Assembly (NCBI RefSeq): GCF_022836435.1
Contig: NZ_BQXC01000001.1
Location: 2,182,121 to 2,246,120 of the forward strand
Direction: 5' to 3'
DNA from: Nitrosomonas sp. PY1
Lineage (GTDB): Bacteria; Pseudomonadota; Gammaproteobacteria; Burkholderiales; Nitrosomonadaceae
DNA length: 64,000 nucleotides
The notes beneath the pieces were generated by a model. It was given only the letters and a program-made list of their open reading frames with translations. It did no database searches and was not told where the DNA came from. Positions 55,238-64,000 of this stretch are shown one piece after another (the first letter of the stretch is position 1; the number at the start of each line of letters is the position of its first letter). Both the position numbers and the translations under genes were made by a program.

Positions 55238-56566
55238 TTAATTTCTTCCGATCGAATAATAAACAAAACCACGGCGTTTCATGGCTTCTACACCGAATAA
55301 ATTGCGACCGTCAAAAATGACAGGATTAATAAGCTCGGCTTTAACGAGATCGAAATCTGGCACGCGAAATTGTTGCCATTCCGTAACAACAATCAACGCA
55401 TCTGCATTACGTAATGCTTGCTCTTTAGTTCCCATAAGAATCAAATCGTCACGTTGACCATAGATACGCTGACACTCTTTCATCGCTACTGGATCAAAGG
55501 CTTGCACTTTTACACCCGATTCCCAAAGCGCTTCGATCAACGTGCGGCTAGGCGCTTCTCGCATATCATCGGTATTTGGCTTAAAACTGAGCCCCCACAC
55601 AGCCATAGTTTTACCGGCAAGCGCGTTAGCATTGCCAAAATGTTGTTTGATTTTCTCGAATAATTTATTTTTTTGACGATAATTAACGGTTTCTGTTGCT
55701 TTAAGCAGCTCGGCATCATAGCCAACTTGCTCAGCAGCCTTTTGCAATGCTTGCACATCTTTAGGAAAACAACTACCACCATAACCACAACCCGGATAGA
55801 TAAAGTGATATCCAATACGGGGATCTGCGCCGATACCGTTACGCACCTGCTCAATATCCGCACCTAGCTTCTCTGCAATATTGGCCAATTCATTCATAAA
55901 GCTTATCTTGGTTGCCAGCATCGCATTGGCTGCATACTTTGTCAGTTCTGCACTTTCAACATCCATAAATAAAGTGCGTTCATGATTGCGGTTAAATGGT
56001 TCATACAGTTCAACCATACATTCTTTCGCTTTTATCGAACGGGTTCCAATGATAATACGATCCGGCTTCATGAAATCATCAACAGCCGCGCCTTCCTTTA
56101 GAAATTCCGGATTGGAAACCACATCGAATGGAATTTGTTTGCCGCGCTCAGTCAATATCTGGTTGATTTTTGCTTGGACTTTTTTTGCCGAGCCCACCGG
56201 AACTGTCGATTTATTTAGCACTACTTTATAATCCTGCATGTTTCGAGCGATGACCTCAGCAACCTTTAAAACATGCTGTAAATCGGCAGATCCATCTTCA
56301 CTCGGTGGAGTGCCCACGGCAATAATTTGTATTTCACTATGGTCAATAGCTTTTGCTGCATCCGTAGTAAAATGCAAGCGTCCTTCGCGCACGCCACGTT
56401 CAACGATGTTTTCAAGTCCAGGCTCCCATATTGGCAAGATGCCTTTATTCAAATTGTCGATCTTATTCTGATCAATATCGACACAAAACACATTGTGACC
56501 AACCTCTGCCAAACAGCTACCAGTAACTAAACCAACGTACCCTGTACCAAAGATACTAACTTTCAT
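55238..56566 (-). CDS. ugd: UDP-glucose 6-dehydrogenase
   Basis: A 442-residue enzyme oxidising UDP-glucose to UDP-glucuronate. The NAD site is [20 protein letters not shown], the catalytic Cys lies in [18 protein letters not shown], and [19 protein letters not shown] and [16 protein letters not shown] are conserved. It is the first gene of the reverse-strand glycan cluster, preceded by a 300-base gap. Confidence 0.96.
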   Translation of the reverse strand: MKVSIFGTGYVGLVTGSCLAEVGHNVFCVDIDQNKIDNLNKGILPIWEPGLENIVERGVREGRLHFTTDAAKAIDHSEIQIIAVGTPPSEDGSADLQHVLKVAEVIARNMQDYKVVLNKSTVPVGSAKKVQAKINQILTERGKQIPFDVVSNPEFLKEGAAVDDFMKPDRIIIGTRSIKAKECMVELYEPFNRNHERTLFMDVESAELTKYAANAMLATKISFMNELANIAEKLGADIEQVRNGIGADPRIGYHFIYPGCGYGGSCFPKDVQALQKAAEQVGYDAELLKATETVNYRQKNKLFEKIKQHFGNANALAGKTMAVWGLSFKPNTDDMREAPSRTLIEALWESGVKVQAFDPVAMKECQRIYGQRDDLILMGTKEQALRNADALIVVTEWQQFRVPDFDLVKAELINPVIFDGRNLFGVEAMKRRGFVYYSIGRN

Positions 56567-56869
56567 TACTATTACTCTCTAGTCGTAATTCCAAATAAAG
56601 TACTCCACCGCAAACGGTAAAGAATTAAACTCGGAAGAGATTAAATAAAAAACCAACCAAAATGCATACAATAATATTTACTATGGAGATAAGTGCCGAA
56701 TCAATAAGGAACCTAAGGCAGTAAATACATCCTGTTTGCTTAAAGAACAGCTTGAGGCTTTAATTAGCTCACTCTAAAAGGTATGGAAGTATTCCATAAA
56801 ATACTCCATCAATCAAAATTTTATCGATTCAGGATAGTGAAACCAAGACCAAGTCTTCAAAATTAGATT
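56567..56869. other. Promoter-bearing gap upstream of the glycan cluster
   Basis: AT-rich region that must hold the ugd promoter on the reverse strand. ATGGAA-GTA-TTCCAT (56783-56797) is a clean dyad, followed by another half-site AATACTCCAT. No gene is seen. Confidence 0.45.
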
Positions 56870-57964
56870 TTACTTCAAAGAAAGACTCTCTAAAGCTTTT
56901 TGGTGATTCCACTTACCATGAAATAAGTGGCCCTTTTTTTCAGGTGTACGATCACTAGTCCAAGTCAGGTAGTTACCATCCGGTGTAAATACTGGCAAGC
57001 CATCAAAGCCTTCTAGATCAGTTACTCGTACTGGGTCTTTTTTGCCGTCTGTATCCACGATATAGAGCTCGAAATTGCGGTGCCCGTGTAAATTGGTAGT
57101 AAAAATAATGTATTTTCCTGAAGGGTGATAGAAAGGCGCCCATGACAATTTATTCAAATGGGTAATCTGCTTCTGATCGGTGCCATCAATGTTCATAGTA
57201 AAGATCTCAGCTTCCCGACCATTATCAGAGAAGCGTCGCCACACGATTCTCTTTCCATCCGGACTAAAAAAAGGTCCACCGTCATAGCTTTTGGTTTGTG
57301 TTAAGCGCTTCACATTCGAGCCATCCGCATCCATGATATAAATATCAATCAACGCAGAAGGATTCGCTTTAAATAAGGCCGCCTCTTCATCAGACAATTT
57401 TTCCGCATATGCACGTCGATTGGAAGCAAAAGCAATCTTTTTACCATCAGGTGACCACGATGCTTCCGCATCATAGCCCAATGTTCGGGTTAAATTCTTG
57501 ATTCCTCCACCCGTAAAATCAGTTTCATAAATATCATAATATTCATCGTAATCCCAGGCATAAGAGTGCTGCACACCAGATTTCCTTTGCTCAATCTCAG
57601 CTTTCATTTTATTTTTTGCTTCAGGATCCTCATGTGTAGATGAGAACAATACTTTATCTTGCTTTGGATGAATCCATGCGCAAGTCGTTTTTCCAGTACC
57701 CGGCGATACCTGATTTACATCACCGCTAGCAATATTTTTCAGAAAAATTTGATAAAATGGATTGTCATCGGAAACTTCTGCTTGGTAAATCATCCACTTC
57801 ATATCGTCACGATAGTAAGCTTCGCCAACCCTTTTTTCTTTGGTAGAGAGCTGATGCTCATCCGTAATAAATCCAATAGTATCCGCATAAGCTTGAGTAT
57901 AGCCAGTTGCGGTTATCAATAAAATCAGCAGTATTTTTGAGTCTATCCTTAAAACGCTCATCAT
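56870..57964 (-). CDS. TolB-like WD40/PD40 beta-propeller protein, exported
   Basis: About 364 residues (from ATG 57964; a longer frame to 57982 is open without a ribosome site). A signal peptide ends near YTQAYA. Repeats such as SWSPDGKKIAFASN, FFSPDGKRIVWRRF and VFTPDGNYLTWTSD match PD40 blades, probably six. It lacks the TolB N-terminal domain. Similar proteins in the environment are annotated as biopolymer-transport or peptidase-like propellers. No partner is adjacent. Confidence 0.75.
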   Translation of the reverse strand: MMSVLRIDSKILLILLITATGYTQAYADTIGFITDEHQLSTKEKRVGEAYYRDDMKWMIYQAEVSDDNPFYQIFLKNIASGDVNQVSPGTGKTTCAWIHPKQDKVLFSSTHEDPEAKNKMKAEIEQRKSGVQHSYAWDYDEYYDIYETDFTGGGIKNLTRTLGYDAEASWSPDGKKIAFASNRRAYAEKLSDEEAALFKANPSALIDIYIMDADGSNVKRLTQTKSYDGGPFFSPDGKRIVWRRFSDNGREAEIFTMNIDGTDQKQITHLNKLSWAPFYHPSGKYIIFTTNLHGHRNFELYIVDTDGKKDPVRVTDLEGFDGLPVFTPDGNYLTWTSDRTPEKKGHLFHGKWNHQKALESLSLK

Positions 57965-58051
57965 CTCTAACAATCCCTTCATAAAATAAATCTTGAGAAT
58001 TCCTTCTGGTCTTACCGTTTTACACTCATGCCTTAACGCAAACCCACATCA

Positions 58052-59050
58052 TTATTGCGAATGAATCTGATCGAATGTGCCACCTTCTGCAAAATGAGTT
58101 TTGTATGCGCTTTTCCATCCACCAAACGCTTCATCGATTTTAAATAATTCGATCCTTGGGAACTGATCAGCATATTTTTTAGTAATACCCGCATGCGTAG
58201 GGCGATAAAAATGCTTAGCCGCAATTTCCTGTCCCTCTTCGGAATAAAGGTATTCCAGATAAGCTTCAGCAATTGATCGTGTACCTTTTTTATCAACCAC
58301 TTTATCAATAATTGCAACAGGAGGTTGCGCAAGAATACTTAACGATGGAACAACGATCTCAAATTTATCAGCACCGCCTTCCCTCAAAGCTAACAATGCT
58401 TCATTTTCCCAAGCGATAAAGACATCGCCGACTCCCCGTTCCACAAAAGTTGCCGTTGCACCTCTTGAACTGGAATCCATGACCGGTACATTACCGTAAA
58501 TATTTCTGACAAATTCCTTAACTTTCTCTTCACCAAATTTACGCTTACCATACTCCCACGCCGCCAAATAGTTCCATTGTGCACCACCAGAAGTTTTCGG
58601 ATTTGGCGTAATCACTTCGATACCGGAGCGCGCTAAATCATCCCAGTCTTTAATTTCTTTCGGATTACCTTTTCGTACCAAAAAAATAATCGTCGAAGTA
58701 TAAGGCGTACTTTGCAGCGCTAAACGTTTCTGCCAACTCTCAGGCAATAATTTTGCCTTCCCGGCAATGTTATCAATATCGTTTGCAGAAGCTAATGTAA
58801 CAACATCCGCCTCCAAACCTTCTATTACTGAACGAGCTTGCTTACCGGAGGCACCATGTGCTTGTTGAATAGTCGAGATCTCCTGTGTTCTCTCTTGCCA
58901 ATACTTGGCAAAAGCCAAATTAAATTCCTGATAAAGCTCGCGGGTCGGATCATAGGAAACATTTAGCAATGTTTTTCCAGAAAACACCATGTTGCTGACT
59001 AACATACTTGTGACAACGAAACTCGCGATTAACCATTTTTTTATGGCCAT
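58052..59050 (-). CDS. Sulfate/thiosulfate ABC transporter substrate-binding protein
   Basis: A 332-residue periplasmic protein with a signal peptide (about 1-25). Family stretches are TLLNVSYDPTRELYQEFN, GASGKQARSVIEGLEADVVT, PNPKTSGGAQWNYLAAWEYG and DSSSRGATATFVERGVGDV. It matches Sbp/CysP. The permease and ATPase genes are not next to it, which is unusual for cys loci. Confidence 0.92.
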   Translation of the reverse strand: MAIKKWLIASFVVTSMLVSNMVFSGKTLLNVSYDPTRELYQEFNLAFAKYWQERTQEISTIQQAHGASGKQARSVIEGLEADVVTLASANDIDNIAGKAKLLPESWQKRLALQSTPYTSTIIFLVRKGNPKEIKDWDDLARSGIEVITPNPKTSGGAQWNYLAAWEYGKRKFGEEKVKEFVRNIYGNVPVMDSSSRGATATFVERGVGDVFIAWENEALLALREGGADKFEIVVPSLSILAQPPVAIIDKVVDKKGTRSIAEAYLEYLYSEEGQEIAAKHFYRPTHAGITKKYADQFPRIELFKIDEAFGGWKSAYKTHFAEGGTFDQIHSQ

Positions 59051-59140
59051 AATTTACCCTCCAAAAGAGATAAATGATCAGTATTAGACACATGACAAGC
59101 TCAAGATAATCAATGTGTAATAGCGTAGCAGATTTTCATT

Positions 59141-60376
59141 TTACGCTTTTATTGATGCTGCTATTTGATCGATGCGTGCAGCGCGAACCTTATGTTGTAT
59201 TGTATCGGGTAGTTTTCTGGGGTCAGAATTCGTTTCACGTATTGCACTTGCAATCGCACCTGCATCCACAAGCTTTGCTGCTACTAACGCTTGCTGTAAA
59301 CGTGGCAGTTGCGGGTACGGTTTTTCTGCATATCCTGGGCGTCCATAAAAATCACATGCACACGCTTGTAAAAATTCCTCAAATCGCTGCGGTTTCCGAT
59401 AGGCATCGGTTGCCTGCAACATATCAGCCATAGTTGCAGGCTTCAGTTCATCCGCGCGATGGACATTGCCATGATAACGCGCCACCAGTAACGCCAAATC
59501 CCGGCAATTTTTCGGCACACGTATTCGATCACAGAGTTTTTCAGTCAAACCAACGCTACGCGCTTCGTGATCGATATGGCGCGGCCATAACTCTCGCGGC
59601 GTTGCAGCTTTACCGAGATCATGCGTCAATGCTGCGAAACGAACGGTCAATGGGTATTCTTTTTTTGCAGCATAATCAATCACCAACATAATATGAACAC
59701 CCGCATCTATCTCGGGATGAGCATGTTCAGGCTGTGGAACACCAAATAACGCATCCACTTCAGGTAAAATACACGCCAATGCACCACAATTACGCAAAGT
59801 TAAAAACATCCTCGACGGAATATCTGCCATTAAGCCCCTTGCCAGCTCTTGCCAAACACGTTCAGCGACCAGTGCATTGACCTCGCCGTTTTGCACCATA
59901 TCCTTCATGAGCAACAACGTTTCAGGGGTTACTTGGAAATTAAACCGTGCAGCAAATCGAGCAACGCGCAAGATTCTAACCGGATCTTCAGAAAATGCCG
60001 GACTGACATGTCGTAAGATACCTGCTTTTAAATCCGATACACCATTAAATGGATCAATAATTTGACCTGCTTGATCTTTAGCAATGGCATTGATCGTTAA
60101 GTCGCGACGAGCCAAGTCTTCTTCTAAAGTAACTTGAGGAGACGTTAAAACCTCAAATCCTTTATATCCTCGAGATGTTTTCCGTTCTGTACGTGCAAGC
60201 GCATATTCTTCATGGGTTTCTGGGTGCAGGAAAACAGGAAAATCCTTCCCAACCGGACGATAACCCAAGCGCACTAAACTCTCGGGGGTCGCACCTACTA
60301 CGACGTAATCTCGATCTTTCACCGGCAGCCCTAGGAGTTCATCACGAACAGAACCACCTACCCGATAGATTCTCAA
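59141..60376 (-). CDS. cca: CCA-adding tRNA nucleotidyltransferase
   Basis: A 411-residue class II enzyme that adds or repairs the tRNA 3' CCA. The head domain has YRVGGSVRDELLGLPVKDRD with the catalytic Asp pair and ARTERKTSRGYKGF. An HD-type phosphohydrolase domain follows (VRFAALTHDLGKAATP), so it is the multifunctional form. Start at ATG 60376. Confidence 0.95.
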   Translation of the reverse strand: MRIYRVGGSVRDELLGLPVKDRDYVVVGATPESLVRLGYRPVGKDFPVFLHPETHEEYALARTERKTSRGYKGFEVLTSPQVTLEEDLARRDLTINAIAKDQAGQIIDPFNGVSDLKAGILRHVSPAFSEDPVRILRVARFAARFNFQVTPETLLLMKDMVQNGEVNALVAERVWQELARGLMADIPSRMFLTLRNCGALACILPEVDALFGVPQPEHAHPEIDAGVHIMLVIDYAAKKEYPLTVRFAALTHDLGKAATPRELWPRHIDHEARSVGLTEKLCDRIRVPKNCRDLALLVARYHGNVHRADELKPATMADMLQATDAYRKPQRFEEFLQACACDFYGRPGYAEKPYPQLPRLQQALVAAKLVDAGAIASAIRETNSDPRKLPDTIQHKVRAARIDQIAASIKA

Positions 60377-60435
60377 AAGCTATCCAACCCGAAGATAATA
60401 AATTCAAAAAAGCTGCTTAAAAGCTACCAATTACA

Positions 60436-60906
60436 TTATTGTTTATTCTCAAAATTTTTATACCATAAATCGTAAATCTCGGCAGGCCACAACGATTTAA
60501 TCCAAACAATAACATCATCAATTTGCTGTTCTGTGAGCTTATCTTCCCATGCCGGCATAGATCCAATTTCTGGAGGGGTGCCTTTCAAAATCGTCTTCTT
60601 CAAGACATCAGTAGAATGATGCCAGGCGTGCGCGGTTCCATCCAAAGGAGGTGGAGGATATTTACCATCCGGATTGGGTTTACGCCAATCTGGCGTACCC
60701 ACGCCATTTGGCCCGTGACAACCCGAGCAATTGGCCGCGTACACTTTCTCACCACGCATGATTTGTGCGGTATCAAAATTTTGCTGGATCATCACGGTAG
60801 GCTGACTATCTCTTATACCTGGCAACGAACTAAAAGTTGTTGCTTCTTTACACCCCAAGAATGATGCCATCACAAACACGAGCACCGCTAAATAATACTT
60901 AGGCAT
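60436..60906 (-). CDS. c-type cytochrome, lipoprotein
   Basis: About 156 residues from ATG 60906 (MPKYYLAVLVFVMASFLGCK, lipobox FLGC). One heme site NCSGCHGPNGVGTPDW and a distal methionine region (GSMPAWEDKLTEQQIDDVIVW). It lies 9 bases after the DUF411 gene, same strand, so both are likely in one transcript. Electron carrier by family; partner unknown. Confidence 0.87.
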   Translation of the reverse strand: MPKYYLAVLVFVMASFLGCKEATTFSSLPGIRDSQPTVMIQQNFDTAQIMRGEKVYAANCSGCHGPNGVGTPDWRKPNPDGKYPPPPLDGTAHAWHHSTDVLKKTILKGTPPEIGSMPAWEDKLTEQQIDDVIVWIKSLWPAEIYDLWYKNFENKQ

Positions 60907-60915
60907 GCAATCCAA

Positions 60916-61458
60916 CTACGGCTTTAATCGCATCACGGAACTATTCTTTTCAGCTTCGGCTGCTACAGGTTGAGCTTTTTCAGCTTGCTTTGCATAGGGA
61001 TCGTAACGATTATAGATAGTGGTATCCTTGCGCAACTGGCCAGGTTCTTTAATTAACAATACATTATATGGATCAACGCGAGAACCCTCCATGCCAGGCG
61101 TTCCGTGCGGCATATCTGGCACAGACAAGCCGACTGCCCTGGGTTTTTCTTTTAATAAGCGCATGATATCAGCAGCCGGTACATGGCCTTCAATGGCATA
61201 CCCATTAACCAGTGCGGTATGACAAGAGCCCAGTGTTTCAGAAATACCTGATTTCTTACGAATGTCTTTATTGCCAATATCGTGTGTATTCACGGTAAAT
61301 CCATTTTCACGCATGTGATCGACCCATTTGCTGCAACAGCCACACGTGGGACTTTTATATACCTCTACGGTAGCAGTCGCGATCGCTTGCGAGGCCATAC
61401 CCAACAAACCGATTGCGAATATTGATCGGATATACCGAGAAAAATCTTTTATCTTCAT
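60916..61458 (-). CDS. DUF411 metal-binding protein, exported
   Basis: A 180-residue protein with a signal peptide (about 1-28, ending AIA). The DUF411 core shows YKSPTCGCCSKWVDHMRENG, ETLGSCHTALVNGYAIEGHV and AVGLSVPDMPHGTPGMEG, all carrying Cys or Met ligands. Members are linked to copper/silver handling. The C-terminal extension (about 135-180) is polar and not part of the domain. It is first in the operon with the cytochrome. Confidence 0.88.
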   Translation of the reverse strand: MKIKDFSRYIRSIFAIGLLGMASQAIATATVEVYKSPTCGCCSKWVDHMRENGFTVNTHDIGNKDIRKKSGISETLGSCHTALVNGYAIEGHVPAADIMRLLKEKPRAVGLSVPDMPHGTPGMEGSRVDPYNVLLIKEPGQLRKDTTIYNRYDPYAKQAEKAQPVAAEAEKNSSVMRLKP

Positions 61459-61761
61459 TTGCTCTCCAAAATTATTGATGTCCCATAAAAACCACGTAGC
61501 CTATTTATAACCACCATGTATTCTACGTAAAACTGATCGCGCTCCGCTTAAAAGTACTTGAATACTTGCTGGTATAATTAACCGCTTCACCGGGTTGGGA
61601 TCTTATGTTTTCTACCCGTTTACGAATAATTTTTAATTCAAACATCTGCCACTTATTAGAATTAGGTCATGCTAAATTGTTCCACGCGATTTGTCTAATG
61701 TTGTGTAACGTACTCCACAGACTGTGACGTTGGTAGCAATATCAATCACACAATAATATCC
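61459..61761. other. Divergent upstream region with an extended -10-like promoter
   Basis: TGGTATAAT (TG at 61570-61571, TATAAT at 61573-61578) reads forward, 180 bases before ttcA, a good extended -10. The -35 is weak. Nothing else is recognised. Confidence 0.4.
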
Positions 61762-62676
61762 ATGCAAAATAAACAGCAATATAACACCAATAAGCTTCAA
61801 AAACGCTTGCGTCGACAAGTAGGTACAGCCATTGCCGATTTCAATATGATTGAGAAAAATGACAAAGTCATGGTGTGCCTATCGGGTGGTAAAGACAGCT
61901 ATGCTTTGTTAGACATTCTACGCAACCTACAGGCGCATTCACCAGTACCATTCGAATTGGTCGCCGTCAATCTGGATCAGAAACAACCTAGGTTTCCCGA
62001 GCAAGTATTACCCAACTACCTAATGAGTATCGGCGTACCTTTTCATATCGTCGAGCAAGATACTTACAGCGTTGTTAAGCGGGTTATCGCTGAAGGCAAA
62101 ACAACTTGCAGTCTTTGTTCGCGATTACGTCGCGGTGTATTGTATCGCGTGGCAACTGAATTAGGAGCAACCAAAATCGCACTGGGCCACCACCGCGATG
62201 ATATCCTGCAAACATTATTCTTAAACATGTTTTACGGTGGCAAATTAAAAGCCATGCCTCCGAAACTCGTCAGTGATGATGGAAAGCATATCGTCATTCG
62301 CCCATTAGCTTACTGCAAGGAAAAAGATCTGGCAGCTTATGCTGAAATTGCTGATTTTCCAATTATTCCTTGTAATCTATGCGGATCACAACCCAACTTG
62401 CAACGCCAAGTTATTAAAGAAATGTTACAGCAGTGGGATAAAAAATTTCCTGGACGACTGGAAACCATGTTTCGCGCCCTTCAAAACATTCAGCCTTCTC
62501 ATTTAGCTGATGCCACTCGCTATGATTTTATTAACCTGAGAGCACATGGTAAACCACAAGTAGATGGAGACATTGCATTTGATGAAGAATTATTTGAACC
62601 GAATATCGAAGAATTGGTGGTTTTATCGGAATCGGAAGAAAGAATTGAAAATAGTTCAGCTATTTCTGGAAAATAA
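61762..62676 (+). CDS. ttcA: tRNA 2-thiocytidine(32) synthetase
   Basis: A 304-residue ATP-dependent enzyme that thiolates cytidine 32. The PP-loop [15 protein letters not shown], Cys pair [31 protein letters not shown] and the third Cys in [16 protein letters not shown] (iron-sulfur site) are intact. Its end overlaps the convergent DUF2784 gene by 21 bases. Confidence 0.95.
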   Translation: MQNKQQYNTNKLQKRLRRQVGTAIADFNMIEKNDKVMVCLSGGKDSYALLDILRNLQAHSPVPFELVAVNLDQKQPRFPEQVLPNYLMSIGVPFHIVEQDTYSVVKRVIAEGKTTCSLCSRLRRGVLYRVATELGATKIALGHHRDDILQTLFLNMFYGGKLKAMPPKLVSDDGKHIVIRPLAYCKEKDLAAYAEIADFPIIPCNLCGSQPNLQRQVIKEMLQQWDKKFPGRLETMFRALQNIQPSHLADATRYDFINLRAHGKPQVDGDIAFDEELFEPNIEELVVLSESEERIENSSAISGK

Positions 62677-63045
62677 CGTTTGGTTTCCATTCGAATGGAC
62701 AGGCACCCATTTGAGCGTCATCACGACTAAACCAGCAAACACAACATAGACGACCGTCAATACGTTTTCGGATACATCATAAAACATGATTCGGTGCAGC
62801 CATTGCTGAATAAAACTGCCTTTCTCGTTGACTTGGCGTAAAGCATTCTCCCATGACGTCAACGGACATACAACGCCCAACAAAGATTCAATCACGACCA
62901 ATACAATCGCTGCAAGATGTAAATAGCGAAACCAAGCTGACCTGACAAAAACCCACTTAAACCATGCTCCCAACCAAATAAGCGGTAGACTTCCAACGAC
63001 AAACAAAACATAGAGAAAATGGGTAACCAGTATTAAATCAGCCAA
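62656..63045 (-). CDS. DUF2784 small membrane protein
   Basis: A 129-residue protein with about four hydrophobic helices: [40 protein letters not shown], and two C-terminal helices ([20 protein letters not shown]). [13 protein letters not shown] is characteristic of DUF2784. Function unknown. It is convergent with ttcA. Confidence 0.88.
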   Translation of the reverse strand: MADLILVTHFLYVLFVVGSLPLIWLGAWFKWVFVRSAWFRYLHLAAIVLVVIESLLGVVCPLTSWENALRQVNEKGSFIQQWLHRIMFYDVSENVLTVVYVVFAGLVVMTLKWVPVHSNGNQTLFSRNS

Positions 63046-63130
63046 TACCCTGCTTCCATATCAGTTTTATAGAAACTTGGGAACCGCATCCAAGCCAACT
63101 TCACTATATTATTGGCTTGGTTTAAAATCA

Positions 63131-63478
63131 TCAATAACTTCCCGTAGCAGTAGCCTGAATTTCCATATCATTTTTGATAGATTTTATACCATCGATCTTA
63201 CGCGCAACCTCGATAGCCTTATCCATATCATCTCGTGAATTGACATAACCGCTTAATTCAACGTGTCCTTTCTGAGTTCTAACATTGATATCAAAAGGCC
63301 TCAAAGACGGTTCATCCAGAATAGCTTCATAAATCTTAGTCGTAAGGCTCACATCATGATATTTCTCTTCCATACCGGCTGGGCTTGATGTAGACGCACA
63401 ACCGGAAAGAAAAACCGGCAGCACCAGTAAGAAAAGAACGATAAAACCACTAGGTCGCAGCACGATAAGTATCTCCAA
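63131..63478 (-). CDS. BON-domain lipoprotein
   Basis: A 115-residue lipoprotein (lipobox LSGCAS) with one BON domain (about 45-110): SLTTKIYEAILDEPSLRPFD, TQKGHVELSGYVNSRDDMDK, ARKIDGIKSIKNDM. BON domains bind phospholipid membranes; OsmY-type proteins carry two. The end TATGSY is complete. Confidence 0.88.
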   Translation of the reverse strand: MEILIVLRPSGFIVLFLLVLPVFLSGCASTSSPAGMEEKYHDVSLTTKIYEAILDEPSLRPFDINVRTQKGHVELSGYVNSRDDMDKAIEVARKIDGIKSIKNDMEIQATATGSY

Positions 63479-63717
63479 ATGAAATATTTCATCTCATTAC
63501 TTCTTAGCTTTGTATTGTGGCTACTTTGAATACATTTCCCATCTTACCTTACGTGCTTTACTTAAAAATCTAATAAATAGAAAATAAGTATAAGGCCAAA
63601 CAATTCGTTGTACGCCGATAACAAAGCGTCGCATTCTTTCATGAAATATTACATGATAATACTAAACAATGAAAATAGATCGACCCAGAAACTCCGTAGA
63701 ATCAAAATTTCTATTCA

Positions 63718-64000
63718 TTAAGATTGTCGATTACTCGATTGTTCTTTTAGCAAAGGTACAATTTGACTCTCCAGTTTCTTCAGATTGATTCTCCCTAAGT
63801 AACTATCCACTATTTCTCCTGCACGATTCAAGACGATCGTGTAAGGTAGCGCTGACCGCTGATTACCTGTCGCTTCCAACAGTGGCCAAGTACTCATACC
63901 TCCAACCAGCACAGGATAATTGATGCCAAATTCCTTGCTGAACATTTGGACTTTATCTAATTGATCGATGGCAATCCCTACAATCACCAAACCTCGTTCA
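63718..64000 (-). CDS. Redoxin/TlpA-like thioredoxin-fold protein, N-terminus beyond the window
   Basis: The frame stays open to the window edge (the last visible residues are ERGLVIVGIAIDQLDK). The visible 93 residues give the C-terminal half of a peroxiredoxin/TlpA-like domain: EFGINYPVLVGG, ALPYTIVLNRAGEIVDSYLG, ending LKEQSSNRQS. The catalytic Cys pair would lie outside. A signal peptide cannot be judged. Confidence 0.75.
   Translation of the reverse strand, partial: ERGLVIVGIAIDQLDKVQMFSKEFGINYPVLVGGMSTWPLLEATGNQRSALPYTIVLNRAGEIVDSYLGRINLKKLESQIVPLLKEQSSNRQS

Noticed and set aside
56870-57964. A second tolB
   Set aside because: It lacks the TolB N-terminal domain and has no Tol-Pal neighbours; only the propeller repeats are shared.
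1-64000. CRISPR array
   Set aside because: No regularly spaced direct repeats of suitable length; the repeats found are MITEs, gene blocks, attachment sites or 11-bp phased sites.

Overview
The window looks like a chromosome segment of a moderately AT-rich betaproteobacterium, most likely of the Nitrosomonadaceae (Nitrosomonas-like). The assignment rests on gene order and family membership (ybgC-tolQRAB-pal-ybgF-queE-queC, glyA-nrdR-ribD, RegB/RegA, petABC-sspA-sspB, alginate-export porin). No ammonia-oxidation gene or rRNA is present to confirm it.

Layout. 1-920 is the decayed end of an IS3-family element. 1217-12372 is a forward housekeeping run: ComEA-like protein, cysM, the Tol-Pal envelope system, 7-deazaguanine synthesis (queE, queC), glyA, nrdR, ribD. 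12350-16627 holds reverse-strand regA-regB, mltA and a Nif3-like gene, with an untracked 37-residue membrane protein at 15585. 16707-19522 has an HtrA protease and a BT1-like transporter. 19808-21325 is a broken alginate-export porin gene, followed by two 89-bp MITEs and a surface-glycan acyltransferase. 24075-26291 carries rlpA, agmatinase and a DNA glycosylase.

26344-38676 is accessory. It starts with an internally deleted IS21-family element, a protein tail of unknown origin and an orphan adenine methylase. Then comes a 9.6-kb integrated element (29092-38676) seated in the 3' end of a tRNA-Thr gene and bounded by 64-bp imperfect direct repeats. It encodes a tyrosine integrase, a HigBA-type toxin-antitoxin pair, an AlpA-like regulator, a P2 GpA-type rolling-circle replication protein, two very small proteins, an XRE/ImmA pair and a restriction-modification system. 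The restriction enzyme resembles SmaI as I remember it; the controller gene has tandem C-boxes upstream. Integrase-type 11-bp repeats lie near both ends, and a large nested inverted repeat sits in the middle.

38733-42398 is sspB-sspA and the cytochrome bc1 genes petCBA, all on the reverse strand. 43426-45708 is a TonB-dependent receptor with a possible zinc link. 45807-56566 is a reverse-strand exopolysaccharide/O-antigen type cluster (ugd, epimerase, flippase, three glycosyltransferases, ligase/polymerase, asnB-like) in which the three glycosyltransferases share 468-bp near-identical 3' halves. 56870-64000 holds a beta-propeller protein, a sulfate-binding protein, cca, a cytochrome c with a DUF411 protein, ttcA and small envelope proteins. 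The last gene runs off the window.

All functional calls come from reading motifs and remembered family features; no database search was run.
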